Both the position numbers and the translations under genes were made by a program. A stretch of DNA of 64,000 bases from Marsupella aquatica (Eukaryota > Marchantiophyta): positions 16,182,001-16,246,000 of the forward strand of contig OZ316894.1 of assembly GCA_973895155.1 (NCBI GenBank), read 5' to 3'. Under the pieces are notes generated by a model, which made no database searches, was not told where the DNA came from, and worked only from the letters and a program-made list of their open reading frames with translations. Each line of letters opens with the position of its first letter. The first letter of the stretch is position 1. Shown here piece by piece: positions 12,871-24,130 of the stretch.

Positions 12871-13031
12871 AATTCCTCAATAGTGTCCTTTGCGGGAAAA
12901 TTGGAGGCATTCCACGGCATCAGACACGGAAGGCCATTTCCACAAAGGACTCGTGAATATTCTACTCTGCCTAGCCGTCCTATTTCATTAGATGCACCGC
13001 CTCCCCATTTTAACTCTTGGCAGCGGGCTCC

Positions 13032-14080
13032 TCAAGCAGCGGAAATGGCAATTCGCCCAGCAACCTGGTCCAAATCGCGTTGGCCATTCGAGGTGATTCT
13101 CCTTCCCCTAGTTGGACAGAGAAAAGAGAAACAACATCAGGTATAACGAAACTGGCACTCAAGCAAATTCTGCACATCGCCTGAGACCAAGTGATACTAG
13201 AAGGTTGGAGGAAGTGTTCAGCTTACCCCTTCACGTCCTTCTCAACGATGTCAATTCCCTCGAGCTGCTTCAACACATCTCTGGCGATGGAGCCACTGCT
13301 CTTCGCAAAATGGGAAGGCCTCACACCGTTGCTCTTGCGTCCACCGTAAACTTTACGGAAAGCGCCAACTCCAATCCCGCCCCTCAAGTAGATCTTCCTC
13401 GCCATAGAAGCTGAACCCACCGATCCATGCCAGACACTTAACGTAAGTCCCTTGAAACACAATATCAAAAGCCTTCAATGTTCTCCTGTTAGCACACCGG
13501 GAAAGCACCTTCCCCTGGGTCCACGGACGAGAGGAAATCGCAGGGAAGTAGAATCTTTTTCACCAAAAGCCGATCAAAGAACAGGAAGTCACCTGCTCTG
13601 ATGTAATACCAACCAGCGTCATAGGGCGCAAGTTCCTTGAAGGTAGCAGTCTTCACAAGATCGGCCCAAGCTGGCACTTCGATCTGCAATATCGTTTCAA
13701 ATTTCAGTCTACAGCACTGACCGCTCACCAGGAAAACCAAGCTCTCGGTATACAAGAGCAAGCATAACAGACCTCCAATAATAAGCAGTTCATCTTTCTA
13801 ATGCCATAATCCTTCCCAATTCTTCCAGACAACCTCTGCATGCAAAGCATAGAGGAGACTCCTCCCTCCGTCCAATAGCATATTCCGAAGTGCAAAATCA
13901 GAATGCAACCACATTCGAAACCCACAACAGACGGCACAAACAAATGTAAAGCAACGTTAGGACAAAAGGATGTTCACAATTTCGCACCTTGCCAGAGCGT
14001 TTCAGATGAGCAGCGTACGAGCGCACGAATTCGTGTGAAGGAACATCCTTCACGGTCTTGGCGGTCGCCGCCGTAGCCAT
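13032..14080 (-). CDS. RPS19: 40S ribosomal protein eS19 (RPS19)
   Basis: Four exons, 14080-13988, 13683-13593, 13410-13227 and 13107-13032, give a 147-residue protein, close to the usual 143-155. It starts [13 protein letters not shown], continues [43 protein letters not shown] and [20 protein letters not shown], and ends [19 protein letters not shown] plus a short tail. All introns are GT-AG with phases 0, 1 and 2, and no break was seen. eS19 is a component of the small cytosolic ribosomal subunit needed for 18S rRNA maturation. The last exon is only 25 codons and is easy to miss because it is not an ORF of note on its own. Confidence 0.95.
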
Positions 14081-15334
14081 TTTCTTCCACCACCTTGGAT
14101 TCGGTGCGATTCAGAGACCACGACGGCAAAATCTTGACAAAAACCTCGAGAGAATAACAAAGCCCTCCCAGAAAAATTCCGTGCGTCCGAATGGTAGGAA
14201 AATTGGTCACAGGGTGATTGGGAGGGAGCGAGTGTCTCTCCGTAACCCTACACGCCGTAACAAAAGCATGGTGGGAACGAACTGTAGACCGTCTCGTCTC
14301 TCACTACAGTCGACTATTCGCGAAGGAAAGAAACAGCCAACCCTAAAGTTCATGGGAAAATCATTACTCGCCTTGAAATATCCGTAACATTTGTTTAGTA
14401 AATAATTAGTGCCAGTGCTCCTGTTTTTAAAGGTTTGCTATTTAAGGATCAAGGGGATGGTGCACCCAATGTAATCTAAAGACCCTGGCGTCCAAAGACC
14501 AAAAGGGAAGAGAAAACAAACCCCCAAGGACCCAAAGTAAACACCAACCTAAAGTTGCAGCGCAAAAAGTTGAACAAAGGGACCTGTAGTAAGAAGCCTT
14601 GGGCTAGGAATGGGTCAACCCAGAGAGAGCCATGTCATGGGTCCAGTAGCTAATCATCTACATATTAGCATTAAAGGTGTCTTTACGGTGGACCTGGTTT
14701 GCAACTACTATCTAGCCAAGAAAGCTAAAACATATCAGCTCAGGAAATTTATTGGATAGCCTAGAGATGAGCACCAAGCCAGCCCAAATGTAACACAATA
14801 AAACATGTTTGCTATGGATGTTGAAATCTCATATTGCAGCCTGTTGAAGTCAAGCGCACCCTGGGCAATGCGCCTAGCCTGAGGTGTCGCAGCACGCCTG
14901 GATTGGAGCACCTCATGTGGACTGGTCTCGGGTAGCCCAGGTTGCTCATGGACCAGCCCACGCCTGAGTAATGGGCACAAGGGCGCCTGGGCACTAAGTT
15001 GGGCATAATTAACTAGAAGTCGGGAACTTGAGTCAATTCCTAACAACTTTAGTTCCGCTATGTGTGAAGGACCCACAATTGAAAGTTGAGAATTCTTGGA
15101 TCTAAAGCATGGGACCCATTAGAGATCTTGTAGCCCTATTGGGCCTGTTACAAAGCTAGAGACAAGTTGTAAGAAAAAGGAGTCCCTTCAATTGGGAAGG
15201 TGCACAATAGTCTACTTGAGTGATTCATGGATGTGTAGTGCTAGATGCTCATGGGCACTAACAAGGGATCTCTCTTGTGTGGCTAGTACAAGGGGCATTG
15301 AAATGATGTGCCTTTATGCCTCACTACTATGTGT
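14081..15334. other. Intergenic between eS19 and the transposon
   Basis: The eS19 promoter should lie just right of 14080, but no clear TATA box was seen. 14480-14620 resembles reverse-strand LINE 3' tail sequence (purine-rich CCAAAAGGGAAG, AACCCCCAAGGA). 14830-15000 is a GC-richer block of unknown origin. No gene was recognised. Confidence 0.4.
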
Positions 15335-15338
15335 CTTA
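15335..15338. other. Left target-site duplication, CTTA
   Basis: CTTA immediately precedes the left inverted repeat and is repeated immediately after the right one at 27127-27130. Confidence 0.75.
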
Positions 15339-15370
15339 AACACGATTTCGAACCGAACGAGAATTATTTC
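15339..15370 (+). repeat. Left terminal inverted repeat
   Basis: Begins AACACGATTTCG, then ACCGA and CGAGAA blocks shared with the right end. A subterminal CTAAACGAGAA follows at about 15372-15382 and recurs at the right end. Confidence 0.82.
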
Positions 15371-15794
15371 CTCTAAACGAGAAGTGTATTTTCATTTTCC
15401 GCCGAATCTCGCAAAATTGGCAGTTTTTTTCATCAAAAACACGTTTTTGGGGAAATAATGTAATTCGTATCGGAGTTTGGATTGAAACAGCAAATTTAAT
15501 AATGATCAAAACCAATGAAATTCATGCTAACAAACATTCATATTATCAAGGAACAATTAGATCCGAAAAACTTTCTCCTCAACCTCATATTCACGCTCTC
15601 CGAAGATATATGAAAGGTCTTATCTATAAATCCATATCCACGTTTCGAGCCAAGTGCGATAATTGTATCGGACTCCGGATTTGAGCCATGAAAGCTCCGA
15701 CCCAATCTCAGTTTTCTCAGTTTTTGGATATTTACCAAAAATATTTTACATCACAGTCGATAAGAATTACTGCACGGTTCGTCAAACTTACCTT

Positions 15795-16106
15795 GCAGTT
15801 ACCTCCGCAATTGACCAGTTACCTCCGCAAGTGACCATAGTCAACATGCCATTCTTTCAACAGCAATGCGCAGTCTGATAAAATTATCGCGAAAACTACG
15901 GGCGACAAAAATACTAGTCGACAATACTAAGATCCTTTGGTTCATCGGTTAAATTTCAAAATTCCTATCCATATGAAGGAACCACTTTTGCAATACCAAC
16001 ATCAGATAAATTTATCGCTTCAATTTCAAATTGCAACTTCCATATGAAGGAACCACTTTTGCAATACCAACATCAGATAAATTTATCGCTTCAATTTCAA
16101 AACTAT
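15795..16106. repeat. Left subterminal repeats with palindromes
   Basis: CAGTTACCTCCGCAA occurs twice near 15795-15836. A 71-bp block starting CCATATGAAGG is repeated in tandem at 15969 and 16040, and each copy carries GATAAATTTATCG (16004-16016 and 16076-16088). A further copy, GATAAAATTATCG, lies at about 15877-15889. Confidence 0.85.
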
Positions 16107-16193
16107 ATAATTTTGCCACGATGCACGTGTGAGAATGAAATTGGAAATCCAAGAAATATACCCTTTTCTGCTATTTTGTCGTTTAGGGTGACA

Positions 16194-16260
16194 GCCAATC
16201 AAAAGTGGACATGTGGGCCAACCCCTCAACAGACACTATAAAAGGGCCACCGCCGATAAG
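16194..16260 (+). promoter_or_regulatory. Transposase core promoter
   Basis: A CCAAT-like box (GCCAATC, about 16194) and a TATA box (CTATAAAAGG, 16236-16245) stand about 115 bp before the transposase ATG at 16358. Transcription would start around 16270. Confidence 0.55.
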
Positions 16261-16357
16261 TTTTTGGCGTCATTATCGAGAGTAGATTTTTGCGAGTTGT
16301 GTTCTTGGAGCAACATTCTGTCCGTTGAGCCTTTCGTTTTCCCTGATTGCGGGAGGA

Positions 16358-19300
16358 ATGCATAGCCCCATAGTGTCTCGGATAGCCATGTCTCAATCAG
16401 ACATAGATTCACCTTCCAGTTCAGTTGAATCCTCTCCTTCCAGTTCAGTTGAATCCTCTCCTAATCTTGTCGCTCGCTGTTTGCCAAGTCGCATACTTAA
16501 AGCTCTACCTCTCTCACAGCAAATAGTGCCCGAAATCTCTGACTCAGATTCTGATGCAAGTTCTGGTCCTGAGCCCAGTGCTTACTATGTGTCGCCTAGT
16601 AAACCTGAGAAGCGTCGTCTCTTGAGCATTCCATCGCTAAGAAATGAGAAACTTTCAATCCCAGGTTTAGGTCCGAGACGTCGCTTCAGGCCATCCATCC
16701 TGGGTTATGGAGAGGGTATCCGGCGACCGATACGCGTATCGCAGTCGGCATTCAAGTCGCCACATTCAACACAAGTTCAACGACGGATCTTTCAGTCTCC
16801 GGCTGAGGATCGAGATACAAAAATACAAAGACCGATACGGCGATCGGTCTTTGCATTGCCTGGATTGGATGTGCGAGCAAGCGAGGGAATCGAACTGCAA
16901 AGTCCAGACTCGGCCCTTTCTTGAATGGTTCGTGGGAATCGTGGTGAACAAGTGCTCAATTTTCCAGCAGCTCGCGGAGTCGTTGGGACTGCACGTGCGA
17001 ATCCAGAATCTCCAAGTTCTCAAGGGCGGACTGTCATTGGTTCCAGGCTCCAAGTATTGAGGAGAGGTCTTAGTGGTGTTCGGGTTATGTATAGAGAGCC
17101 ACGGAGTCCAATTGTGTTTTCAGATGAGCCAAGTGCATCGGAGGACGAAGATGAGGAAGGAGATAGAGAATCCGATATAATAGCACAAGTTGTGTCTGAA
17201 TGTTTAGAAGGAGCTGTCGAAGAGAATAGTTATAGTCGTCTATCCAGTGCCCCTCTAAATGCGTCAAGGAGATCTATAGAGGATGGTAGCTCAACAGAGA
17301 GTGATGCATCTATTCACGAGGCACCTGAAGGACCCAAAAATGCCAATGTTATGAACGGATTTCAGGCTGTAGAGAAGTCAAATGAGCCTAGTAAAAAAGA
17401 TAGGGACCAAATTACTAGGAAAGACAATATGATAAATGACAAATTGAATAGAAACAAAATGAGAGAAATTCATAAGTATTCGTGTTGTGATAATTACTGT
17501 CTGAGGAATTTGGGTCTGCTAGCCATGACGAAACAATGCACTTATTACTATCGGCTATCCTACCCAGAGAAGAACGTCCTTCTAAGAGGATGTGTGAAGG
17601 GTGGGCATGCTGGTGCAAGTGGTTACTCAGTTAGCGGTAGATCCTTTTGTCGAAGTGGTTTTAAGAAATTATTTTCACTAGGAAATAATCATCTCCAAAA
17701 AATCTCGCAGAACATGTTTTCTCGGATACAAATCGGTACAGTTTGTCGAGAAAAATCACCCGCACATCTTGGTCTCGTCCAATGGCTGGATGATTTTTTT
17801 TCCACAAATGTCGAGAGTCTCCCCAACAAGGATATCTTTCATTTACTTGACAATTGGACAAAAACATAAGTTTTTGATGCCTTCCAGTCCGAAACTCTAA
17901 TGCGCCAAGAACAAGGCATGACATATTCGTGGTTTTTTCGCATTTGGAACAAGGAGTTTCCTCGCGTGCGCATCCCCAAAAGGAGCCGTTTCTCCACCTG
18001 CGCCCCGTGTACTGAATTCAAAGCACTCCGTGACAAGGCAACACTCGAAGCAAAAAAGAGTAAGTTTCTAAACCTGTGTGTTACTCCCGATAATTTTATC
18101 GGGTTGAGTATTCATGTGCTTCTTCTTTGGCCATGTGAGTGAATATATCGTTTGAACAGTTTGAATACTGAACCTGATAAATTTATCGTTGTCACAGTTT
18201 TTCATTACGGTCTTGTGTTTGAATACTAAACCCGATAAATTTATCGTTGTCAAGGTTTATCATTACGGTCTCGTGTTTGAATACTGAACCCGATAAATTT
18301 ATCGTTGTCAGGGTTCAACATTGCGGTTATCATGTTTTGTCCTAAACATTTTTATTATTGTATGAAAATTCTCAACATTGCTAAACGAGCATCAGAAGGC
18401 ACAAGCAGTCGAGAGGGAGAAGTTAGCAAAGCACCGGAGCAAATGTTACAAGAGTCCGGAGAAATATTTGGGCATCTGTATTGATGGAATGGATCAAAAG
18501 AAGACAGAGTTACCTCATTTCATTCGGTGTCCGAAGAATATGGATGAAAAGTATTTCATCCTCGTACACGTAGTGGGTTGTTTGATCTTCAACAAACAAT
18601 TAAGTTCAAATGTTTTTTTGAACTATCCAAATATTCACAATGATAGCAACCTAACCATCCACGTTATCCAGCATATTCTGAATACCTGGGAAGGTCTGCT
18701 CCCTCCAGTGCTTTACCTCCAGCTTGATAACACAGCTCGAGAAAACAAGAATAAATATCTTATAGGATATTTGAATATGTTGGTGGAGATAGGTATTTTC
18801 CAGAAAATAAAGGTTGGTTTCCTATTGGTGGGGCACACCCATGATCAAATTGATCAAATGTTTAGCAAGTTTTCCCCAAAATTGAAAAAGCGGAAAGCTT
18901 TCCGGTTGGACACTCTTTCAGCAATCATAGAGGAATCCTACAATCATAGAGGAATCCTACAATCCTACGGCAAAGATATTTTTTGTCGACGAGGTTGCCA
19001 ATTTCAAGAAATTTGTGTCAGACAAGGATCAAGCAAATGACAAGGATATGGATGGTCAGGTTCTACGTACTCTCCACGGCATAAGTGCTCAAAAACAATT
19101 TCGGATTACTAGAGTACTCGAAGATGGAAGTGCTCGGTCCGTATTCCATGCCAAACATCTTTCAACGACAACCGATTGGGGGGAGACGGTGGATTTTGTT
19201 CGGTACATTCCATCATCTGGAATGTGGGTCGCACCACAAATGGCATTGAAGTCGGCCAGGGGAGCGACAGGAGACAATGAAGAGCAAGAGAATGATGTTG

Positions 19301-19944
19301 AGGAACAAGATGAGCGGGCGGCTCAAAGTTATTTGTCAACTCTTCAAAAATATCGAAGAGCAATTGAAGATGGATTCAATTACTTTGACGACGAAGATTG
19401 TCTATGGTGGGGTCGTTTTTTTGACAAACAAAAAGAAGTGATTCAGCACCACCTGAAACTTGCACAATGGAGTTTTGATTGGAGTTGGCCCAAGGTAAAC
19501 GTAGAGAGAGAACTTCCGAGTAATCCTACGGAAGCAGCAATGGAACCTAGCTTGGTTGATAAAGTAGCGGGTGTGAGGACAGTCATGTATTCCGGAAGTC
19601 GAAGGAAAGTCACGGAAATTGGAGACTTCAAGGATCTAGAGGTGAATACTAAATTTGCAATGATATGTGTAGCAGCCCATCAGGATCCCAAGGGAAGGCC
19701 ATTCTGGATGGCAAAAGTGACTGAGATTCTCACAAGAATTAACGACATCCCGGAGCGGATTAAAATCACTTGGTATGCAATGGATTCGGAGGTAGAGTCT
19801 GCAATTGAAGGCAGATATTATCCGGAGAAAGAGGCTTCGTCTAGCAAAGTACTGGAGGATGAATTGTCCCTAGCAGAAACTGCCGTTTATGCGTATAACT
19901 TTGCGTTATTGGCAAATAGTACTCTCCCTATACAAACAAGATGA
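16358..19944 (+). pseudogene. DUF7869/Sola-like DDE-type transposase, disrupted
   Basis: Approximate exons are 16358-18059 and 18381-19944; the first intron junction is imperfect. The N-terminus is serine- and acid-rich. A Cys-rich segment (about 17485-17670) and a YSWFFRIW...FPRVRIPK...FSTCAPC box (about 17920-18020) follow. The RNase-H-like core has D in CIDGMDQ (about 18477-18494), D in LQLDNTARENKN (about 18719-18754) and GHTHDQIDQMFS (about 18831-18863), the usual layout in DUF7869 proteins. The C-terminal third has a PFWMAKVTEI...WYAMD element like small reader domains. Damage in this copy is an in-frame TGA at 16922-16924, an in-frame TAA at 17867-17869 and a 19-bp tandem duplication at 18923-18960 that shifts the frame. 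Reading frame and motifs persist on both sides of each lesion, so decay is recent. Confidence 0.8.
18060..18380 (+). repeat. Transposase intron made of palindrome-bearing ~57-bp repeats
   Basis: The donor-like AGTAAG is at 18059-18064. CCCGATAATTTTATCGGG lies at about 18086-18103. Three ~57-bp tandem units begin at about 18160, 18218 and 18275, each with TTTGAATACT, (C)CGATAAATTTATCG, TTGTCA and CATTACGG. Confidence 0.8.
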
Positions 19945-20323
19945 ATCATTCAAAATGCAATGGAGACTGTAGTCGTTGATAGTCGAAGCTAGTTGCAGGT
20001 TTAAGTTATAATGGTTATCGTTCCCATGAATATGTACAGTGGTTATCGTTCTGGGACTATGTACTCCGCAGCTATAATGATATCTCTTTTTTTGAAATAA
20101 TTGCAATGACAAACCAGTTAGAGCATACAATGCTAAGTCCGATAAGATTATCGACAACTCCATTCCCCCAACTAGAACACCGCGATAGTCCGATATATGC
20201 AAAGTCCGGTAAATTTATCGCATTAGTAAAGGTGACAAAGGTTCTTCCTCATGGAATACAGAATCCGATAAATTTATCGACAACTCCATTGGTGATTGAC
20301 ATTATCCTAACGAGCACACGCAA
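19945..20323. promoter_or_regulatory. Convergent intergenic space with three palindromes
   Basis: This gap separates the 3' ends of the transposase and the methyltransferase gene. It holds CCGATAAGATTATCG (about 20140-20153), CCGGTAAATTTATCG (about 20206-20220) and CCGATAAATTTATCG (about 20265-20279). No coding exon was seen. Confidence 0.75.
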
Positions 20324-23300
20324 CTAATCTAATAACATGTCATTGAGATCATCCTCATTTGGTGTTCTGGGAGGCTCTTCCTTAGTTTCTTCTTGTTCCT
20401 CTTCGGTCTCCTTCACGACCTCAACTACGTAAGTCGATGTCCCGAGAACACCCAATTGGCCTGCAATTGGTGGTTGAATCTCATGACCTTCAACGTCGTG
20501 CCCTTCAATCTGGGATTCTTCATATAAATTCCACTTTGACTCCAGAATCATGATTCAGGATTTCACAAAATCAATCTGTGCAGAACTCTTATCAACAGCA
20601 CAACCCTGGCGAGATTTGAGGAGAGTAGCAGCTAATATCGATCTGGTTCCACAACAAAGATCAATAACCCAATCCTCTTTCTCAGAGAAATGGGAAACAA
20701 ACCAAACCCCCAAACCAACAGGCTTCTGATACGGGTTCACAACAAATCCCAACGGATCAACGGACTTCTTGGTTACACATGGAACCTTGATGATATTGAC
20801 GCGAGACTCATCCGGTTGGAAATTGTACATGTCTATGTTCCGAATGCCTTCCTCGCTATAGAAACCTATCGACCAGTTCTCAAAACCCCACACCAATCGA
20901 GCTCCAGCTGGACGCTCATGAATGTTAGTCTTCTCCCAGATTCCAGATTCCAGCCTCGACCCCACAGTTGCATACACTCTCCAGTGCAGACATCACCATA
21001 TACGTTTGTTGTAGTGAATGCATCACAACAAACCTCCACTGCTTAGCGGTCGTCATCTTTGAGAAACTTGTCAACATGTCTAAAATGTCCTTTTCTGTGA
21101 AGGCCACTTCATCAAACTCCGAACCAGGAGCATTAAAACCATACGGAATATCCGCAACCGCAAGGATGTAAGTCCTTGGCTGAACAAAATAATCCAAAAT
21201 TTGAACATCACCAACATGAAGATAGTAGGGAAAAGAATCCCCGTCTGCATTTTTCCATGTTTGTTCAAACGCTTCTGCTGTGCCCTCGCCTAAGGACCTC
21301 AGCCGATTGTACTTATCGATTGCAGCAAGCACAAAATTCTTAAACACATAAGAGATTTCAGCTGAGGGAACAATCACCTCCCCCGCAGAATTATAAGTGA
21401 CAGCCGGAATCACTTTGCTTTTCCTTTTTGAATTAATCTTCAGCTGTAAAAATCTCAGACACATCTACAGTTAGAATAGCGTGAGATGAATGCTAAAGCC
21501 GATAAAAATCTCGCGATGGAGCACGCTAGCTGATAGATGCAATCGCTTAGAAACCAACAAAGGAATAAAGCTGATAAAAATCTCGCGATGGAGCACGCTA
21601 GCTGATAGATGCAATCGCTTAGAAACCAACAAAGGAATGCTAAAGCCGATAAAAATCTCGCGATAGAGCATGCTGTGACAGGAATGCTTACCGCATCACT
21701 CAATTTCTCCGCCCATATGCCAAGGACCGAGACATTTGTTTCATTGGGAAACATTTCTCTGCATGTTGCCCAATCTGGCTGACCACATATCTGCAAAAAT
21801 AGTTTCTTCACCTTGGCAAGCTTTTTCAACTTCTCACCTTCCTTGTGCATTTGATCCAAAGTGATCACCTTCCCGATAACCCTATTCAAGAGACGCTTGA
21901 CATGCTCCTTATTTGACAGTCCTTGGAGACCTCAAAATGAATTTAAGTTGAGGTCACCAGCAAGTTTATTCATTTTAATCTCCCTTACCGTCAAAGGTTT
22001 TACCTTTCCCTTTGCGTTCGTCGTTGCCACAATTTTTTTGGGTTGTCCTAAGACAATACCTTTCTCCCACATCTGGAAAATCTGCTCCTGAATATCCCAA
22101 ATTTCACCTGTTCGGAAAGCAATTTGGAAAGCCGGATCATGTTTGGCCATGGAGTCACGAACTCCTGGCGTGTACTCCATCATGCATTCTTGACAACATG
22201 CTTCGCGGACATCTTTAGTCAAGCCCACACCCATTTCAAGGAAAATATTGTGACAAGCGCAAACTTGGTCAATTTTAGTCATGTTCTTTCGATACTCCTG
22301 GTCATAGTTATACTGGAAGCCTAACTTTCGGACCTCGGATCTCGTAAGCCCAGCGTAAACCCAAGCTTCCAGCTCACCATATATTTGCTTCCCGTACATT
22401 TTAAACAACTCGGACTTTGCCCGAGCACCATGATTCCCTCCAATAATTCTATACTTCCATACCCTTGACTGCAGGATGTCCCAATCTGCGGTTGTGGGAC
22501 AATCCTTCGGATCCACACACAGCACGAATGGGGCACTGAAGTTGGTGGGGTTTTTCATGAGAAGTATCTTGATATTTTCCACATGCAATCTATCCACTGG
22601 TCTAATCAAAGTTGACAAATCCCCCTCCTCATCAAATATGAGATTGTCGACATGCAGAAGCACAGTTGTCCTTTGCACCCTTTGTTGCATCAAAAGACTG
22701 AGCTCTGCCTTGATCGCGTCCATCTCATACATCGAAAGAGCCGTCTCCTCCTCCTGATCAGCCTACAAAAGCGTTGCAAATTCAATTAAGGAAAGAAACT
22801 ACGAGATTTTTATCGGAGTTCGTATTTGTTCAACATAACTCCACAATCCGCAATTCAGGAAATAAACAGCGAGATTTTTATCGGATTTCGTATTTGTTAA
22901 ACAGTACAACGACGTAGTACTTACCAATGGCGCCGTAGGAACCGCGATTGGAATTGATGGAATTGACGGAGCTCTATCTACTTCTGCAACCACCGTCTCA
23001 GTCCAGCCAGTCCTCTTCCTCTTTGTGCTAAGTCCAGAACCAGATGGCCCGGATCCCTCGGATCCTTTACTTTCGCTTGGTTTAACGGATGGTCCTCGAC
23101 GGTTGCCCCGGCCTCTCCCACTACCGCCAGTTTCCTGGCTCCTCATCCCACGGTCAGAGGTTCCCGTGGCATCTCCCCTGCCGCTACCTCTCCCTTTCCC
23201 TCTTCCACTTCCCAAAACCCGACCAGAAGTTGTAGGTTCGTCCACGTCAATACGTGTAGAGGATTGCAATGGTTCTTTTCGCCCCAACATTTTATCGGCA

Positions 23301-23893
23301 TTAGAACCACCGCTGCCACTTGAACCTGGTTTCTTGAAAACAATTTTGCGGACAAGTTTGAACTCTTCACCCACAAGTCTCTTGTACTCTGCATTCACCC
23401 TTGGAAGCATGATGGCATCACAATCTTGCACATACTGGCCGATCCAAGCCAAACCCATAACATTCATCTCTCTTGCTGCCCGAACTTCGGCAACAAGGGG
23501 ATCTTATGGATAACTGTCCATCGATTTCTCATCAAAGTTATCGAGAGTAACAATGAGAGATGTGAAACCCTTGCGCCCACACATTGTCAAGAAACTAAGG
23601 CCCTCTATCAACACTTTTTCCTCCCCGTGGCCAACCATGAACTCGACGATGGCAACAACAATGACAGGGCCATACGAAACATTAACCTTCGCCGATTTTT
23701 GCAACTGGACCCAAAGGATTGGGGTAGCACAATCTTCGAAACCCGTGGACTGTAATCTGGCGTCACGGAAGTACCATGACTTCTTGATACACTTGACCTC
23801 TTCACAAATGTCTTCACTCATCCAAATTGCATTGGTGAGGCTTGTCATGAGACTTTCTGCCTCAGCAGATCCACTCTTTCCACTAGCAGCCAT
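20324..23893 (-). pseudogene. ParB-like domain plus beta-class DNA amino-methyltransferase, disrupted
   Basis: Exons are about 23893-22925, 22762-21692 and 21443-20324, with a GTAAGT and a GTAAGC donor and phase 0 throughout (~1050 codons). The N-terminal domain is unrecognised and is followed by an RG/GS-rich linker (about 23250-23040). A ParB/sulfiredoxin-like segment carries IRPVDRLHVENI (about 22606-22571) and GGNHGARAKS (about 22441-22412). The methyltransferase has HVGDV and DIPYG (motif IV, about 21152-21138), then NPYQKP and DLCCGTRS (motif I, about 20662-20639). Motif IV before motif I is the beta-class order of N6A/N4C enzymes. An acidic tail ends at 20324. Lesions are in-frame TAA at 23506-23504, TGA at 21934-21932, TGA at 20557-20555, a frameshift near 20960, and GTR where GTG is usual. 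Such a pairing is common in phage and bacterial mobile DNA, but the introns show this one is eukaryotic. Confidence 0.72.
21490..21691 (-). repeat. Intron with ~73-bp tandem repeats
   Basis: The second intron of the methyltransferase gene holds units at about 21498, 21570 and 21645, each with GATAAAAATCTCGCGAT and CACGCTAGC/AATCGCTTAG parts. GATAAAAATCTCG is a degenerate form of the element's palindrome. The first intron (22763-22924) has the same form twice. Confidence 0.75.
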
Positions 23894-24079
23894 GGCAAAG
23901 TCTGCAAATAAACAAATTCCAATGCAAAGAGCGATAAAATTATCGCCGCCAATCTCACAGCACATGTGGACACGACATCTCATCACACAAGGACAAAGAG
24001 ACCCGCAATGCAAATGACCGATAAAATTATCGCAAAAGTGAGCCTTCTTTAAATTGACGGCCGAGTGTACAGGTCGAAG

Positions 24080-24130
24080 AATCAGCTACGGAACCCTAAA
24101 TCCAAAACCTTAACCCCTAAACCTAAACCC
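24080..24130. promoter_or_regulatory. Telo-box-like CCCTAAA tract
   Basis: AACCCTAAA, AACCCCTAAA, CCTAAACCC and ACCCTAA occur close together, between the end of the F-box gene and the start of the ParB-like gene. Telo-boxes (AAACCCTAA) are common promoter elements of plant genes, so this may help drive the leftward methyltransferase gene. Confidence 0.45.

Noticed and set aside
16922-23506. In-frame stops as programmed readthrough or nuclear RNA editing
   Set aside because: Several stops sit in two different genes together with frameshifts and a duplication, which is ordinary decay. The strong U-to-C editing of some seedless plants is organellar.
23025-23513. 162-codon plus-strand open frame, proline-rich
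   Set aside because: Antisense shadow of the RG/GS-rich linker of the ParB-like gene.
20324-23893. ParB-methyltransferase gene as bacterial contamination
   Set aside because: It has consensus GT-AG introns, shares the palindrome family with the neighbouring eukaryotic-type transposase gene, and lies inside plant-flanked ends.
24080-24130. Interstitial telomere
   Set aside because: Only a few imperfect CCCTAAA words, not a regular array; better read as telo-box-like sites.
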